Source of the DNA: Thermosynechococcus sp. CL-1
Lineage (GTDB): Bacteria; Cyanobacteriota; Cyanobacteriia; Thermosynechococcales; Thermosynechococcaceae
Direction of reading: 5' to 3'
NCBI RefSeq assembly: GCF_008386235.1
Contig: NZ_CP040671.1
Location: 1,862,001 to 1,926,000 of the forward strand
DNA length: 64,000 nucleotides
Part shown: piece by piece, positions 18,045 to 27,206 of the stretch
How the letters are laid out: each line of letters begins with the position of its first letter
Numbering within the stretch: position 1 is the stretch's first letter
Notes under the pieces: generated by a model
Told to the model about the DNA's origin: nothing
Database searches by the model: none
Seen by the model: only the letters and a program-made list of their open reading frames with translations
Program-made: the position numbers and the translations under genes

Positions 18045-19184
18045 GTGTTGCGGGAGCGACTGCGCTTTAATTGGCAAGAACTCAGTGGCAGTTTTGGTGA
18101 TTTGGGTACGGATTTGCCCCTGTTGGTGGGCATGATCACTGCTGCCCAGTTGGATAGTGCTAACGTCTTCACTTTGTTTGGCGTAGCGCAAATTCTCACG
18201 GGGGTATTCTATGGCCTTCCCATGCCCATGCAGCCCCTAAAGGCAATGGCTGTAATTGTGATGACGGAAAAACTCACTGGATCTATCCTTTGGGCCGGGG
18301 GACTGATGGTAGGAGCAATGATGTTGGTGTTAACGTCCACCGGAATCCTGACCCGGCTGGCTCGCTGGATTCCCCAACCCGTGGTGCGGGGCTGTCAATT
18401 GGGACTGGGACTGTCTCTAGCCGCCGTTGCCCTCAAGACCTACTTGCCCGCGGGTGACCTCTTTGGTTATCTGTTAGGTGTTATGGGCTTTTTGATCTTG
18501 CTCCTTTTGCCCAAGGAACGGGGAGTTCCCGCAGGGTTACTGGTGGTATTGCTGGGGGTGGGTGTAGCGATTAGCCGTGTTCTGGCTGAGCCAGAATTGC
18601 AGTTAACCATTGCTTGGCAGCTTCCCTACCTGCGGCCTTTAGATCCTCAGGCCTTGATTCCCGGACTCGTGCTATTGGCACTGCCGCAGTTACCCCTATC
18701 GATCGCCAATGCAGTGATTGCAACCCAGCAAACTGCCCACGATCTCTTTCCCGATCGCCCCCTCTCGATTCGCCAAATTGGCCTCACGTATAGCCTCACC
18801 AACTTGATCCTGCCCTTCTTTGGTGGCGTCCCCCTCTGCCATGGCTGTAGCGGTTTGGCAGGACACTATGCCCTTGGTGCCCGCACAGGTGGGGCGGTGG
18901 TGATCTATGGCAGTCTCTACCTTCTCTTGGGTCTCTTCTTTGGTTCCAGTGTGGATAAGCTGCTGGAAATTTTTCCCCTCTCGATTTTGGGGGTCATTCT
19001 TTTGTTTGAAGCGTGGGTACTCATGGGCTTTATTAAAGATCAAGCCGCCATGCCCGCAAATTGGATGATTACCCTCTTAGTGGGGGCGATCGCCCTCAGT
19101 GTGCCCCAAGGCTTCTTAGTGGGCACCCTCGTTGGTACAACTCTGTACTACCTCAGCAGAAAAATGCCACTACAACTCTCCTAG
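18045..19184 (+). CDS. MOT1-family molybdate (or sulfate) transporter
   Basis: A polytopic membrane protein of 379 aa with about ten hydrophobic segments. The MOT1 hallmarks are near the N-terminus: FGDLGTDLPLL (about 17-27) and GLPMPMQPLKAMA (about 59-71). A second half repeats SulP-like features (LTNLILPFFGGVPLCHGCSG). MOT1 proteins of plants and algae import molybdate. Bacterial relatives are often just called SulP-like. The start is GTG 18045, directly after the trpD2-like stop (TAG-GTG). The neighbourhood (Moco genes, ntcB, nitrate reductase) favours molybdate as substrate. Its 3' end meets the oppositely transcribed nitrate reductase-associated gene with a 4-bp gap. Confidence 0.82.
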   Translation: MLRERLRFNWQELSGSFGDLGTDLPLLVGMITAAQLDSANVFTLFGVAQILTGVFYGLPMPMQPLKAMAVIVMTEKLTGSILWAGGLMVGAMMLVLTSTGILTRLARWIPQPVVRGCQLGLGLSLAAVALKTYLPAGDLFGYLLGVMGFLILLLLPKERGVPAGLLVVLLGVGVAISRVLAEPELQLTIAWQLPYLRPLDPQALIPGLVLLALPQLPLSIANAVIATQQTAHDLFPDRPLSIRQIGLTYSLTNLILPFFGGVPLCHGCSGLAGHYALGARTGGAVVIYGSLYLLLGLFFGSSVDKLLEIFPLSILGVILLFEAWVLMGFIKDQAAMPANWMITLLVGAIALSVPQGFLVGTLVGTTLYYLSRKMPLQLS

Positions 19185-19188
19185 CCCT

Positions 19189-19644
19189 CTAGGCCAGACC
19201 AAATTCCTGCAATGCTGGCCAAAAATTGCGATTCTCGTGGCCGGGCTGGCTGAGCTTCACAAGGGCAAAGCGTTGGAGGGGGGTCAGGGCTGACCATTTT
19301 TCCACCGTCAAGCTGTGGTGAGATACCTTGATCAGTTGTTGCTGCACTGTCTCTGGCAGTTCAGTGGTGATGTCCCAAGGGTAGGGTTGGGGAATCTCTA
19401 TATCACTCGGTGGGGTTCCATGGGTGTGGGTCACCCAATCCCGCAGTTGCTGACGATAGTCTGCCTGAGCTTCGGGGGTGTCGCAGGGAGTCACCACGAG
19501 CCATTGTCGCTGTTCTTGGGAAAGTTGATGCCAGTGGAGCAGCTTCAGCTTGACCCCACATAAATCTAGTTTATAGCGAACAATCATTGGAATACAGCGT
19601 AACGAAGCCGTGAATTCGGCCTCAAACTCAAAGAAGTGGGACAT
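19189..19644 (-). CDS. Nitrate reductase-associated protein
   Basis: The product has 151 aa (MSHFFEFEAEFTASLRCIPM ... ending PALQEFGLA). This is the cyanobacterial/plastid family named for its constant linkage to narB. It has no catalytic motif that I recognise. I choose ATG 19644 over a TTG one codon upstream. It lies 36 bp after narB on the same strand and so is the last gene of the nirA operon. A role in nitrate reductase maturation or interaction is inferred from linkage only. Confidence 0.8.
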   Translation of the reverse strand: MSHFFEFEAEFTASLRCIPMIVRYKLDLCGVKLKLLHWHQLSQEQRQWLVVTPCDTPEAQADYRQQLRDWVTHTHGTPPSDIEIPQPYPWDITTELPETVQQQLIKVSHHSLTVEKWSALTPLQRFALVKLSQPGHENRNFWPALQEFGLA

Positions 19645-19680
19645 CAATAGCCATAACCCTCCACAGGGAATCAGATTCTA

Positions 19681-22104
19681 TCATTGCTTGAGGGCAGTGC
19701 CCCTTTCCTGCATGGTGGGGGTATGGGGCGTCTGCCGCAACTTCAGGGGCAGCACCTGCACCGCACAGGCTTTGAGTTCTGGCTGCTTTGAGACCGGACA
19801 GGCAATGGGATGGGTCAGTTGGTTTGCCTCACCGCTATCAGCAAAGAGAAAGCCCCAGTGCATGGGTACAAAGAGAGTGCCCGGACGAATGGCCTTGGTG
19901 AGGATGACCGGCAGGCACACTTGACCGCGGCGCGATCGCACCTCCACCCAATCTCCGTCTTTGAGATGTAAGTTTGCGGCATCGTCGGGGTGCATTTCCA
20001 CAAAGGGATCGGGGTGCATTTTTTGAATTTTGGCAATGCGACCGGTACGGGTTTGCGTGTGCCAGTGGCCGTAGAGACGACCCGTTGTCAGGGTAAAGCT
20101 ATAGAGGTTATCGGTGGGTTCAGCCACCCCTTGACTATGAGCAAGGCAAAAATATGCCCGTTGATTGGGGGTGTGAAATCGCCAGTCAGTATAGAGGCGT
20201 TTGGGTTTGCGGGCTTCTGCATCATCCATACCGGCAGGACAGGGCCACTGCAAGGCGCCTAAACGGGCAAGGCGTTCGTGGCTCAGACCCGATTGATCGC
20301 AGGGGCGACCGGCAGTGAGTTGGACAAATTCAGCATAGACGGCAGCGGCATCGACAAATGGGAAGAGATGCCCATATCCCAAGCGGCGCCCCACCTCAGC
20401 AAAAATTTCCCAATCAGGGCGAGCCAGACCGGGGGGCGATCGAAAGGCGGGGGCAAGGGTGACGCGGCGTTCAGAGTTGGTCATCACACCTGTTTTCTCA
20501 CTCCATTGCGCCGCCGGCAAAATCAGATGGGCATAGGCTGCTGTTTCAGTGGGAAAGTAGGCATCTTGGTAGACCGTAAAGGGGGATTGCAGAAAGGCGG
20601 CTTTAGCACGTTCTAAATGGGGAAAGCTAACCGCAGGATTGGTGGCCGCAATCCACAGCAGACCCACTTCTCCCTGTTCTAGACCTTCGACAATTTGCCA
20701 TGCCGTGCGACCGGGGCGATCGCTTATTTGCCCTCGCGGCAGTCCCCAAAAGTCCTCTACCTCTTGGCGATGCTGTGGATTCGTCACTTGGCGATAGCCG
20801 GGCAACAGATGGCTCAAGCCGCCGGCTTCGCGCCCCCCCATGGCGTTGGGTTGCCCCGTCAGCGAAAAAGGACCACTCCCTGGGCGGCCAATTTGCCCCG
20901 TCAACAGGTGGAGATTGATGAGACAACGAGCTTTGGCCGTCCCTTCAGCAGACTGGTTAATGCCCATTGACCAGAGGGAGAGTACCGCTTGGGCATGCCC
21001 CCAATAGCGAGCCGCCTGTTCTAGATCACTTTGAGCAATGCCACAGCGTTTCGCTACCCAGTCTGGGGTGTAGGCCGCCAGCAGCTTTACATACTCGGCA
21101 AAGCCTTGGGTACACTCCTCTATAAATTCAGCATCGATCTGTCCCCATTGCAGTAGCAAATGGCCAATGCCGTGGAGCAGATCAATATCCGTGCCGGGGC
21201 GGATGGCAAGGTGCAGATCCGCCACTTCCGCTGTCGGGGTGCGCCGCGGATCGATCACAATCAGCTTGACGCGGCGATCGCGCTTGTGGTGGTTGCGCAG
21301 ACGATTAAAGACAATGGGATGGCATTCGGCAGTATTAGTACCCATGAGGAACGCACAATCGGTGGCCTCCAAATCGTCGTAGCAGCAGGGGGGGCCATCA
21401 GCACCGAAGCTGGCCATGTAGGCCGACACTGCCGAGGACATACATAGCCGCGAGTTGGCATCAAAGTTGTTCGTACCCAAACAGCCCTTGATCAGCTTTT
21501 GCGCCACATAGTAGTCCTCGGTTTGAAATTGACCGGAACCGTACATACAAATGGCATCGGCGCCCCGCTCACGGCGCACCCATTGGATGCGTTCCACAAG
21601 GCGGGTCATGGCCTCGTCCCACGAAATGACCGTAAAGGGCTGATCCAAACGCTCCCGCCACAGGGGGTAGACCAAGCGATCGCGATCAAGGGCTTCTAGA
21701 ATAGTTGCCCCCTTGACACAGACCATGCCTTGGGAGGAGGGATGCTGGCGATCGCCCCGAATTTTATAGGCTCCCTTGCCTTGAGGGACTGCTTCTAAGC
21801 CACAGCCCACCCCACAGTAGGGACACAGCGAGGACACTGGCTCACTTGGTTCAGGCACAGCACGCCCTTTTTCCTCAACCCGCAGGAATTCACAGGAACA
21901 GCACCTGACCCCTTGCTCCGAGCAAATGATCAGATCCGCTGTAGCATCGCCATAGAAAAAAAGCTCTTGCCTCGGAAACACCACCTGTTGCCAAGTGGGC
22001 TGATTTGACAAATAAATCTGCTGAACGCTCTCGCTGGTATTGCGGTAGTAGCAGAGGTAACGACTGGACTGAACGGCTAACGAGCCAACCCGTGGGGTAC
22101 TCAT
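19681..22104 (-). CDS. narB: Ferredoxin-nitrate reductase NarB with N-terminal DUF1830 domain
   Basis: Reduces nitrate to nitrite with ferredoxin electrons, using Mo-bis-MGD and one 4Fe-4S cluster. The frame encodes 807 aa, about 80-90 more than typical NarB. The cluster motif starts at Cys94 ([12 protein letters not shown], then MVCVKG). Cys221 in NSRLCMSS is the likely Mo ligand. Residues about 15-77 match the small cyanobacterial DUF1830 family ([20 protein letters not shown], then [10 protein letters not shown]) and add a cysteine-rich RCCSCEF stretch. No stop separates the two parts. A separate NarB start at an internal GTG (residue 83 or 90) cannot be excluded. ATG 22104 lies 7 bp after nrtD with a weak ribosome binding site. 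Confidence 0.93.
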   Translation of the reverse strand: MSTPRVGSLAVQSSRYLCYYRNTSESVQQIYLSNQPTWQQVVFPRQELFFYGDATADLIICSEQGVRCCSCEFLRVEEKGRAVPEPSEPVSSLCPYCGVGCGLEAVPQGKGAYKIRGDRQHPSSQGMVCVKGATILEALDRDRLVYPLWRERLDQPFTVISWDEAMTRLVERIQWVRRERGADAICMYGSGQFQTEDYYVAQKLIKGCLGTNNFDANSRLCMSSAVSAYMASFGADGPPCCYDDLEATDCAFLMGTNTAECHPIVFNRLRNHHKRDRRVKLIVIDPRRTPTAEVADLHLAIRPGTDIDLLHGIGHLLLQWGQIDAEFIEECTQGFAEYVKLLAAYTPDWVAKRCGIAQSDLEQAARYWGHAQAVLSLWSMGINQSAEGTAKARCLINLHLLTGQIGRPGSGPFSLTGQPNAMGGREAGGLSHLLPGYRQVTNPQHRQEVEDFWGLPRGQISDRPGRTAWQIVEGLEQGEVGLLWIAATNPAVSFPHLERAKAAFLQSPFTVYQDAYFPTETAAYAHLILPAAQWSEKTGVMTNSERRVTLAPAFRSPPGLARPDWEIFAEVGRRLGYGHLFPFVDAAAVYAEFVQLTAGRPCDQSGLSHERLARLGALQWPCPAGMDDAEARKPKRLYTDWRFHTPNQRAYFCLAHSQGVAEPTDNLYSFTLTTGRLYGHWHTQTRTGRIAKIQKMHPDPFVEMHPDDAANLHLKDGDWVEVRSRRGQVCLPVILTKAIRPGTLFVPMHWGFLFADSGEANQLTHPIACPVSKQPELKACAVQVLPLKLRQTPHTPTMQERGTALKQ

Positions 22105-22111
22105 ACGCTAC

Positions 22112-22927
22112 TTAGTGCCCAAACCGCGTGTACAGAAAGTCAACCACTTGGTTGCGGAGATCGTAGTACTGCGGATCCTCAAGGAGTTGCGATCGCTGCC
22201 GTGGCCGCGGAAAAGGAATCTTCACAATATCGCCAATGCGGGCGGCAGGGCCATTGGTCATCATCACCACCCGATCCGCGAGGTACAGCGCCTCATCAAT
22301 GTCGTGGGTAATCATCAGTACCGTCAGTCGGTGCCTGCGCCAAATCTTTAAGAGTTCATCCTGTAACTCCTCCTTCGTGATGGCATCGAGGGCACCAAAG
22401 GGTTCATCTAAAATCAACACTTCAGGGCGAATGGCGAGGGCGCGGGCGATCGCCACCCGTTGTTTCATTCCCCCCGACAGTTGAGCAGGGCGTTTGTGGG
22501 CAGCCGCTGTTAGCCCCACCAGTTCCAAGTGCTCCTCGACAATTTGGCGCCGGCGTTGGCGAGTTTTCTGGGGATAGACGGACTTCACTGCTAGCTCAAT
22601 ATTTTGATAGGCTGTCAACCAAGGCAGCAGCGCGTAGTTTTGAAACACCATCATGCGATCCGGCCCCGGACGGCGCACGGGCACGCCATTGAGAGTAATT
22701 TCCCCTCGTGTTGGTGCTGTAAAACCCGCAACCATATTCAAGAGTGTGGTTTTGCCGCAGCCGGAATGGCCAATGAAACAGACAAATTCGCCGCTGCTTA
22801 CCTCAAGGTGAATATCCTCAAGTACCACATGGTCGCCATTAGCCGTAGGGTAGGCTTTGCTCACCCCATCAATGCGTAGATGCTGGGTGGCCGTTAAATG
22901 GGGATCAAGACGATAGAGGGTTTCCAT
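22112..22927 (-). CDS. nrtD: Nitrate/nitrite ABC transporter ATPase NrtD
   Basis: The product has 271 aa and is one of two ATPases of the high-affinity nitrate/nitrite importer. Walker A is GHSGCGKTT, the signature is QLSGGMKQRVAIARALA, and Walker B is EVLILDEPFGALD with the switch histidine in MITHDID. It lacks the substrate-binding-like extension of NrtC, which is the normal difference between the two. It lies between nrtC (19 bp upstream) and narB (7 bp downstream). Confidence 0.94.
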   Translation of the reverse strand: METLYRLDPHLTATQHLRIDGVSKAYPTANGDHVVLEDIHLEVSSGEFVCFIGHSGCGKTTLLNMVAGFTAPTRGEITLNGVPVRRPGPDRMMVFQNYALLPWLTAYQNIELAVKSVYPQKTRQRRRQIVEEHLELVGLTAAAHKRPAQLSGGMKQRVAIARALAIRPEVLILDEPFGALDAITKEELQDELLKIWRRHRLTVLMITHDIDEALYLADRVVMMTNGPAARIGDIVKIPFPRPRQRSQLLEDPQYYDLRNQVVDFLYTRFGH

Positions 22928-22946
22928 AGACTTCTCTCAAAAATAC

Positions 22947-24941
22947 CTAGACAGCAACAACCTCTTGGGGATCAACAGTGCGAATATCAAGGCCACGGCG
23001 AATCGCAGCCGCCTCAATGTAGCCAAGGGGATTATCGGGGTCAAAGGGCAGTCCATCGAAAAGAGCAAAGGTAGAACGATCTGGCTCATTATCTACAACC
23101 TTCAGTTCCCGCGCTGCCGCCCCAAAGAGATCGACTCGCCGCACCTGCTCAACAATTTCTAGCCAGTTTCTCGGGAAGGGCGTAAGTTGCCAGCGAGCCA
23201 ATTGGGTCATGATCCACAGCCCTTCCAACCGCCCAGGACAGGGAGAGCGATCCACATAGAACTGGTGAAACCGGGGTTGAAAAGCAGCAACAATGCCATC
23301 CCCCCGATCAAGGGGTTCCACAAAGCCGGCATAGGCATCCTCAGGAGTACACCCCACATACTCTGGCCGACAAAGCAGTTGGGCAATTTCGGGGCGATGT
23401 TTGATCGTATCGCAGTACTCACAGGCTTCGATCAATGCCTTGACCAACGCTTGGTGTAGCTGCGGGTTGGCCTGCACCCAATCGGAACGCATGCCCACAA
23501 CTTTTTCCGGGTGCCCCGACCAAATCTCCAAATCCGTAGCGACAATCACCCCAATACCCTCGCGCACTGCATGGGAGTTCCACGGTTGACCGACACAAAA
23601 GCTACTGATATGGCCGGCCTTGAGGTGATAGATCATTTGGGAGGGGGGAATCACCAACAACTCGACATCGTAATCGGGGTCAATGCCAGCGGCGGCCAGC
23701 CAGTACCGCAACAGGAGGTTGTGCATTGATGCGGCATGAACCACTCCCAGCCGGGGGCGATCGCCCGTGCGCTGAATATAGGCGCGCAGATCTTCAGCAG
23801 TCTTCACCCCCTGCTGCCACAACTGGCGACTAAAGGTGATGGCATTGCCATTGCGACTCAGTACCAACGAGGTCATCAGCGGTTGTGAAGGCTGACCGTT
23901 TAACCCCAAGGTCATGGCTAAGGGCATGGCCGCCAACAGTTGAGCGCCCGTCAAGCGACCCGCGATCACCCCCATCACCAAGTCCTGCCAGCTTTCTTCG
24001 CGATGCAGCGTGACTGACTCCAAACCATACTTAGCAAAGAAGCCCATTTCCTTGGCGACAATGAGGGGGGCACTGTCCATGAGGGGCATAAAGCCAAGGG
24101 TCAGTTCCACGGGGGTAGTTGGCGCAATGGCCGGTACCGTCAAGGAGGGACGGCGGCGTTTCTGCTGATTGAGAAAGGCAATCATCTCATTGCGCAGGCC
24201 ATAGTAGCTGGGATGGTTGAGCACGTCATGGCGATTGCGGGGACGGGCAAAGGGAATTTTGAGAATTTGGCCAATGTGGGCTTCAGGGCCGTTGGTGAGC
24301 AGCACCACGCGATCCGAAAGCAGTAGTGCCTCATCCACATCATGGGTGACCATAATGCAGGTGGTTTGACTGCCCTGACACACTTGCATCAACTCATCCT
24401 GCAAAGAGCCTCGCGTCAAAGCATCAAGGGCACCAAAGGGTTCATCCAGCAGGAGTACCTCCGGTTGAATCGCCAAGGCACGGGCGATCGCCACCCGTTG
24501 CTTCATTCCTCCCGACAGTTGGGCAGGGAACTTCTCGCGGGCTTTACTGAGGTGCACCTGTTCCAGCGCCGCCTCTACCCGCTGTCGTTGCTCTGCCTTG
24601 CTCAAATGCCCCAGCACCGCCGCCACCGCCAAGGCCACATTCTGGTACACCGTTTTCCAAGGCAACAGCGAATAGTTTTGGAACACCACCATGCGATCGG
24701 GACCCGGTTCCGTCACCTGCCGTCCTGCCATCACCACGCCACCACTGCTAGGCCGCTGAAAGCCAGCAATGATATTCAAGAGCGTGGACTTGCCGCAGCC
24801 AGAGTGACCGACAAGGGAAATAAACTCCCCTTTTTGGATTTCGAGGTGGATATTCTTGAGAGCAATGTAGCGATCGCCCCCGGGCAGATCAAAAACCTGA
24901 TCCACATGGTCAATTTCAATAAACGGTAAAGACTTGGCCAT
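22947..24941 (-). CDS. nrtC: Nitrate/nitrite ABC transporter ATPase NrtC with NrtA-like regulatory domain
   Basis: The product has 664 aa. I start at ATG 24941 (MAKSLPFIEIDHVDQVFDLP) rather than the TTG four codons upstream. The N-terminal 270 residues are an ABC ATPase (GHSGCGKST, LSGGMKQRVAIARALA, LLLDEPFGALD). After a short basic linker (NQQKRRRPSL), the C-terminal 380 residues resemble the binding protein NrtA (PVELTLGFMPLMDSAPLIVA). In Synechococcus this domain mediates ammonium-promoted inhibition of nitrate uptake. That function is family knowledge and is not visible in the sequence. Confidence 0.94.
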   Translation of the reverse strand: MAKSLPFIEIDHVDQVFDLPGGDRYIALKNIHLEIQKGEFISLVGHSGCGKSTLLNIIAGFQRPSSGGVVMAGRQVTEPGPDRMVVFQNYSLLPWKTVYQNVALAVAAVLGHLSKAEQRQRVEAALEQVHLSKAREKFPAQLSGGMKQRVAIARALAIQPEVLLLDEPFGALDALTRGSLQDELMQVCQGSQTTCIMVTHDVDEALLLSDRVVLLTNGPEAHIGQILKIPFARPRNRHDVLNHPSYYGLRNEMIAFLNQQKRRRPSLTVPAIAPTTPVELTLGFMPLMDSAPLIVAKEMGFFAKYGLESVTLHREESWQDLVMGVIAGRLTGAQLLAAMPLAMTLGLNGQPSQPLMTSLVLSRNGNAITFSRQLWQQGVKTAEDLRAYIQRTGDRPRLGVVHAASMHNLLLRYWLAAAGIDPDYDVELLVIPPSQMIYHLKAGHISSFCVGQPWNSHAVREGIGVIVATDLEIWSGHPEKVVGMRSDWVQANPQLHQALVKALIEACEYCDTIKHRPEIAQLLCRPEYVGCTPEDAYAGFVEPLDRGDGIVAAFQPRFHQFYVDRSPCPGRLEGLWIMTQLARWQLTPFPRNWLEIVEQVRRVDLFGAAARELKVVDNEPDRSTFALFDGLPFDPDNPLGYIEAAAIRRGLDIRTVDPQEVVAV

Positions 24942-25006
24942 AGGGTTAAACAACCTAATGTTCGACAGTAAGGGGAAGAGAGGGGAGGATGGGTTACGTG
25001 AGGGAG

Positions 25007-25852
25007 CTAGGAATGCACCTCTTCACCGTGGCTGAGCAGGCAACCCACAAAGGCCACCGAGCGATCCAAGACCAAGCCAACAATGCCGACATAGATCACG
25101 GCAACAATAATTTCACTAATCAGAGAACTGTTCCAGGCATCCCAAATAAAGAAGCCAATGCCGACACCGCCAATGAGCATCTCCGCTGCCACAATCGCCA
25201 ACCAGGACAGCCCAATGCCAATGCGCAGCCCCGTAAACACATAGGGCACCGTTGCTGGTACGAGAATATTCAGGAAATAATCCTTGCGGGAGAGCTGCAA
25301 CACCCGTGCCACATTCTTGTAGTCCTTGGGAATTTGCTGCACACCGACAATCGTGTTGATGATAATTGGCCAAATGGCGGTAATGAAGATCACAAAAATC
25401 GCTGCCGGTTCATTGTCCCGCAGAGCCGCCAAGGAAATGGGCAACCACGCAAGGGGGGGCACCGGACGCAACACCTGCAAAATGGGATCCACTGCATCGT
25501 AGAGCACTCGACTAGAGCCAATCAGCATCCCCAGCCCCACCCCAATGACTGCTGCCAAGGAAAAGCCAACGGCCACCCGCCGCAGACTGGAGAGAATTTG
25601 CCACCCCAACCCCACATCCGTGCCACTCCCTTGATAAAAGGGATCAACTATCAACCCCCAAGTTTCAGTAATAACAGTGAGGGGCGTTGGCAGGCGAAGT
25701 AGCCCCGCCATGCAGACAAACTGCCAAATGACCAAGAAACACAGCACCCCCAAACTACCCAGTACCACTTTGCGGAACATCGCTGACTTCTTGAGATGCT
25801 TTAACCAGCGCCGCCGTCGAGATTGAGTGAAACCCATAGAAGAACTTGCCAT
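25007..25852 (-). CDS. nrtB: Nitrate/nitrite ABC transporter permease NrtB
   Basis: The product has 281 aa with about six membrane spans. A basic N-terminal segment (TQSRRRRWLKHLKK) precedes the first span. The EAA-type loop that contacts the ATPases falls in KDYKNVARVLQLSRKDYFLN. It forms the inner-membrane channel with NrtC and NrtD and receives nitrate from NrtA. It begins 12 bp after nrtA on the same strand. Confidence 0.94.
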   Translation of the reverse strand: MASSSMGFTQSRRRRWLKHLKKSAMFRKVVLGSLGVLCFLVIWQFVCMAGLLRLPTPLTVITETWGLIVDPFYQGSGTDVGLGWQILSSLRRVAVGFSLAAVIGVGLGMLIGSSRVLYDAVDPILQVLRPVPPLAWLPISLAALRDNEPAAIFVIFITAIWPIIINTIVGVQQIPKDYKNVARVLQLSRKDYFLNILVPATVPYVFTGLRIGIGLSWLAIVAAEMLIGGVGIGFFIWDAWNSSLISEIIVAVIYVGIVGLVLDRSVAFVGCLLSHGEEVHS

Positions 25853-25864
25853 TGCTCTTTACCT

Positions 25865-27184
25865 CTAAACTTTTTTCAAATCCAAACCACTCAAGTAGGC
25901 CTGAGGATTTTGGGGATCAAAGGCCACACCATCAAAAAAGGTCTCCACGCCCCGAGAGGTGGTGGTGGGAATTTCCGCTGCCGGCACCCCCATCGCTTGA
26001 GCGGCTTCGCGCCACAGATCCTCACGGTTTACTTTTTGGATGAGAGCTTTAGTGTCCATATCCGGCGGCAAATACCCCCAGCGAATGTCCTCCGTCAGGA
26101 ACCACAGATCATGACTTTGGTAGGGATAAGAGGCATTGTCTCGCCAGAACTTCATCGCTAGATCGGGGTTGTCAAAGGTACGGCCATTGCCAAAGTCAAA
26201 CTTACCGAGGGAGCGATCCAAAATATTCTTCTCGGGTACCTTCAACCATTGCCGCTGGGCAATTATCTTGACCATTTCTGGTTTATTTTCAGGTTGGTCA
26301 CACCACTGTTGTGCTTCCATCACAGCCATCAATAGAGCTTTAGTGGCCTTCGGATGCTGATCAACCCAATCCGCCCGCAAAGTCAGCGATTTCTCAGGAT
26401 GATCCTGCCAAAATTCACCCGTGGTAATAGCATCAACCCCCACCTTTTGATTCACCGCTTGTTGTGGCCATGGCTCACCCACACAGAAAGCTTCCATGGT
26501 TCCAGTTTTCACATTGGCCACCATTTGCGGAGGAGGCACAACGATCACAGAAACGTCCTTCTCAGGATCAATGCCGCCGGCAGCCAGCCAGTAGCGCATC
26601 CACAGATCATGGGTGCCCCCTGGAAATGTCACTGCCACTTTGATCTGCTCTTGCTGATTCTGGGCACGCCGTTCAGCACGGGTTTTAGCAAAGGCCTCCT
26701 TCAGGGGGCTACTGTCAGTCCTGATATTGAGATCCTTGTAAGCATTGGCCAAGACAATTCCCTGACCATTCGTGTTTAACCGCGCCAAGATATACATGGG
26801 TACAGGTTTGCCACCGGTAATGGTTCCCACGGTCATCAGGTAGGGCATTGGTGTGAGAATGTGGGCACCATCAATGCCACCCCCGGCAGAACCCAAGACC
26901 AAGTTGTCGCGGGTCACGCCCCAGGAAGCCTGCTTAATCACCTCCACATCGGGCATCCCATACTTGGCAAACAAGCCCTTTTCCTTGGCAATAATCAGGG
27001 GAGCCGCGTCCGTCAGAGCAATAAAGCCCAGTTTCGCTCCCATCACTTCTGGAGTTTCCGCTAGGGTGGTGGGTTGGGCAACATCACTAGTTTGCTGGCT
27101 ATTACCACAACCGTGGGAGATCAATGTCACGGCCGTTGTAACCGCAGCGGTCACGAGAAAGTGACGCCGGGAGAAAGTCACCAT
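25865..27184 (-). CDS. nrtA: Nitrate/nitrite-binding protein NrtA
   Basis: The product has 439 aa and is the periplasmic substrate-binding component. The N-terminus MVTFSRRHFLVTAAVTTAVT contains a twin-arginine motif (SRRHFLV) followed by a hydrophobic stretch and Cys in LISHGCGN. The cysteine suggests a lipoprotein, although the -3 to -1 residues SHG are not a strong lipobox. The mature region (EVMGAKLGFIALTDAAPLII) resembles the NrtC C-terminal half. It follows nirA by 22 bp, the usual gene order nirA-nrtABCD-narB. Confidence 0.94.
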   Translation of the reverse strand: MVTFSRRHFLVTAAVTTAVTLISHGCGNSQQTSDVAQPTTLAETPEVMGAKLGFIALTDAAPLIIAKEKGLFAKYGMPDVEVIKQASWGVTRDNLVLGSAGGGIDGAHILTPMPYLMTVGTITGGKPVPMYILARLNTNGQGIVLANAYKDLNIRTDSSPLKEAFAKTRAERRAQNQQEQIKVAVTFPGGTHDLWMRYWLAAGGIDPEKDVSVIVVPPPQMVANVKTGTMEAFCVGEPWPQQAVNQKVGVDAITTGEFWQDHPEKSLTLRADWVDQHPKATKALLMAVMEAQQWCDQPENKPEMVKIIAQRQWLKVPEKNILDRSLGKFDFGNGRTFDNPDLAMKFWRDNASYPYQSHDLWFLTEDIRWGYLPPDMDTKALIQKVNREDLWREAAQAMGVPAAEIPTTTSRGVETFFDGVAFDPQNPQAYLSGLDLKKV

Positions 27185-27206
27185 TGGTTTACAAATCCTT
27201 TAATTC

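Noticed and set aside
24342-25702. Long open frames antisense to nrtC and nrtB on the plus strand
   Set aside because: They mirror strong, conserved genes on the other strand, have no domain or ribosome site, and show unusual His/Gln/Asn-rich composition typical of shadow frames.
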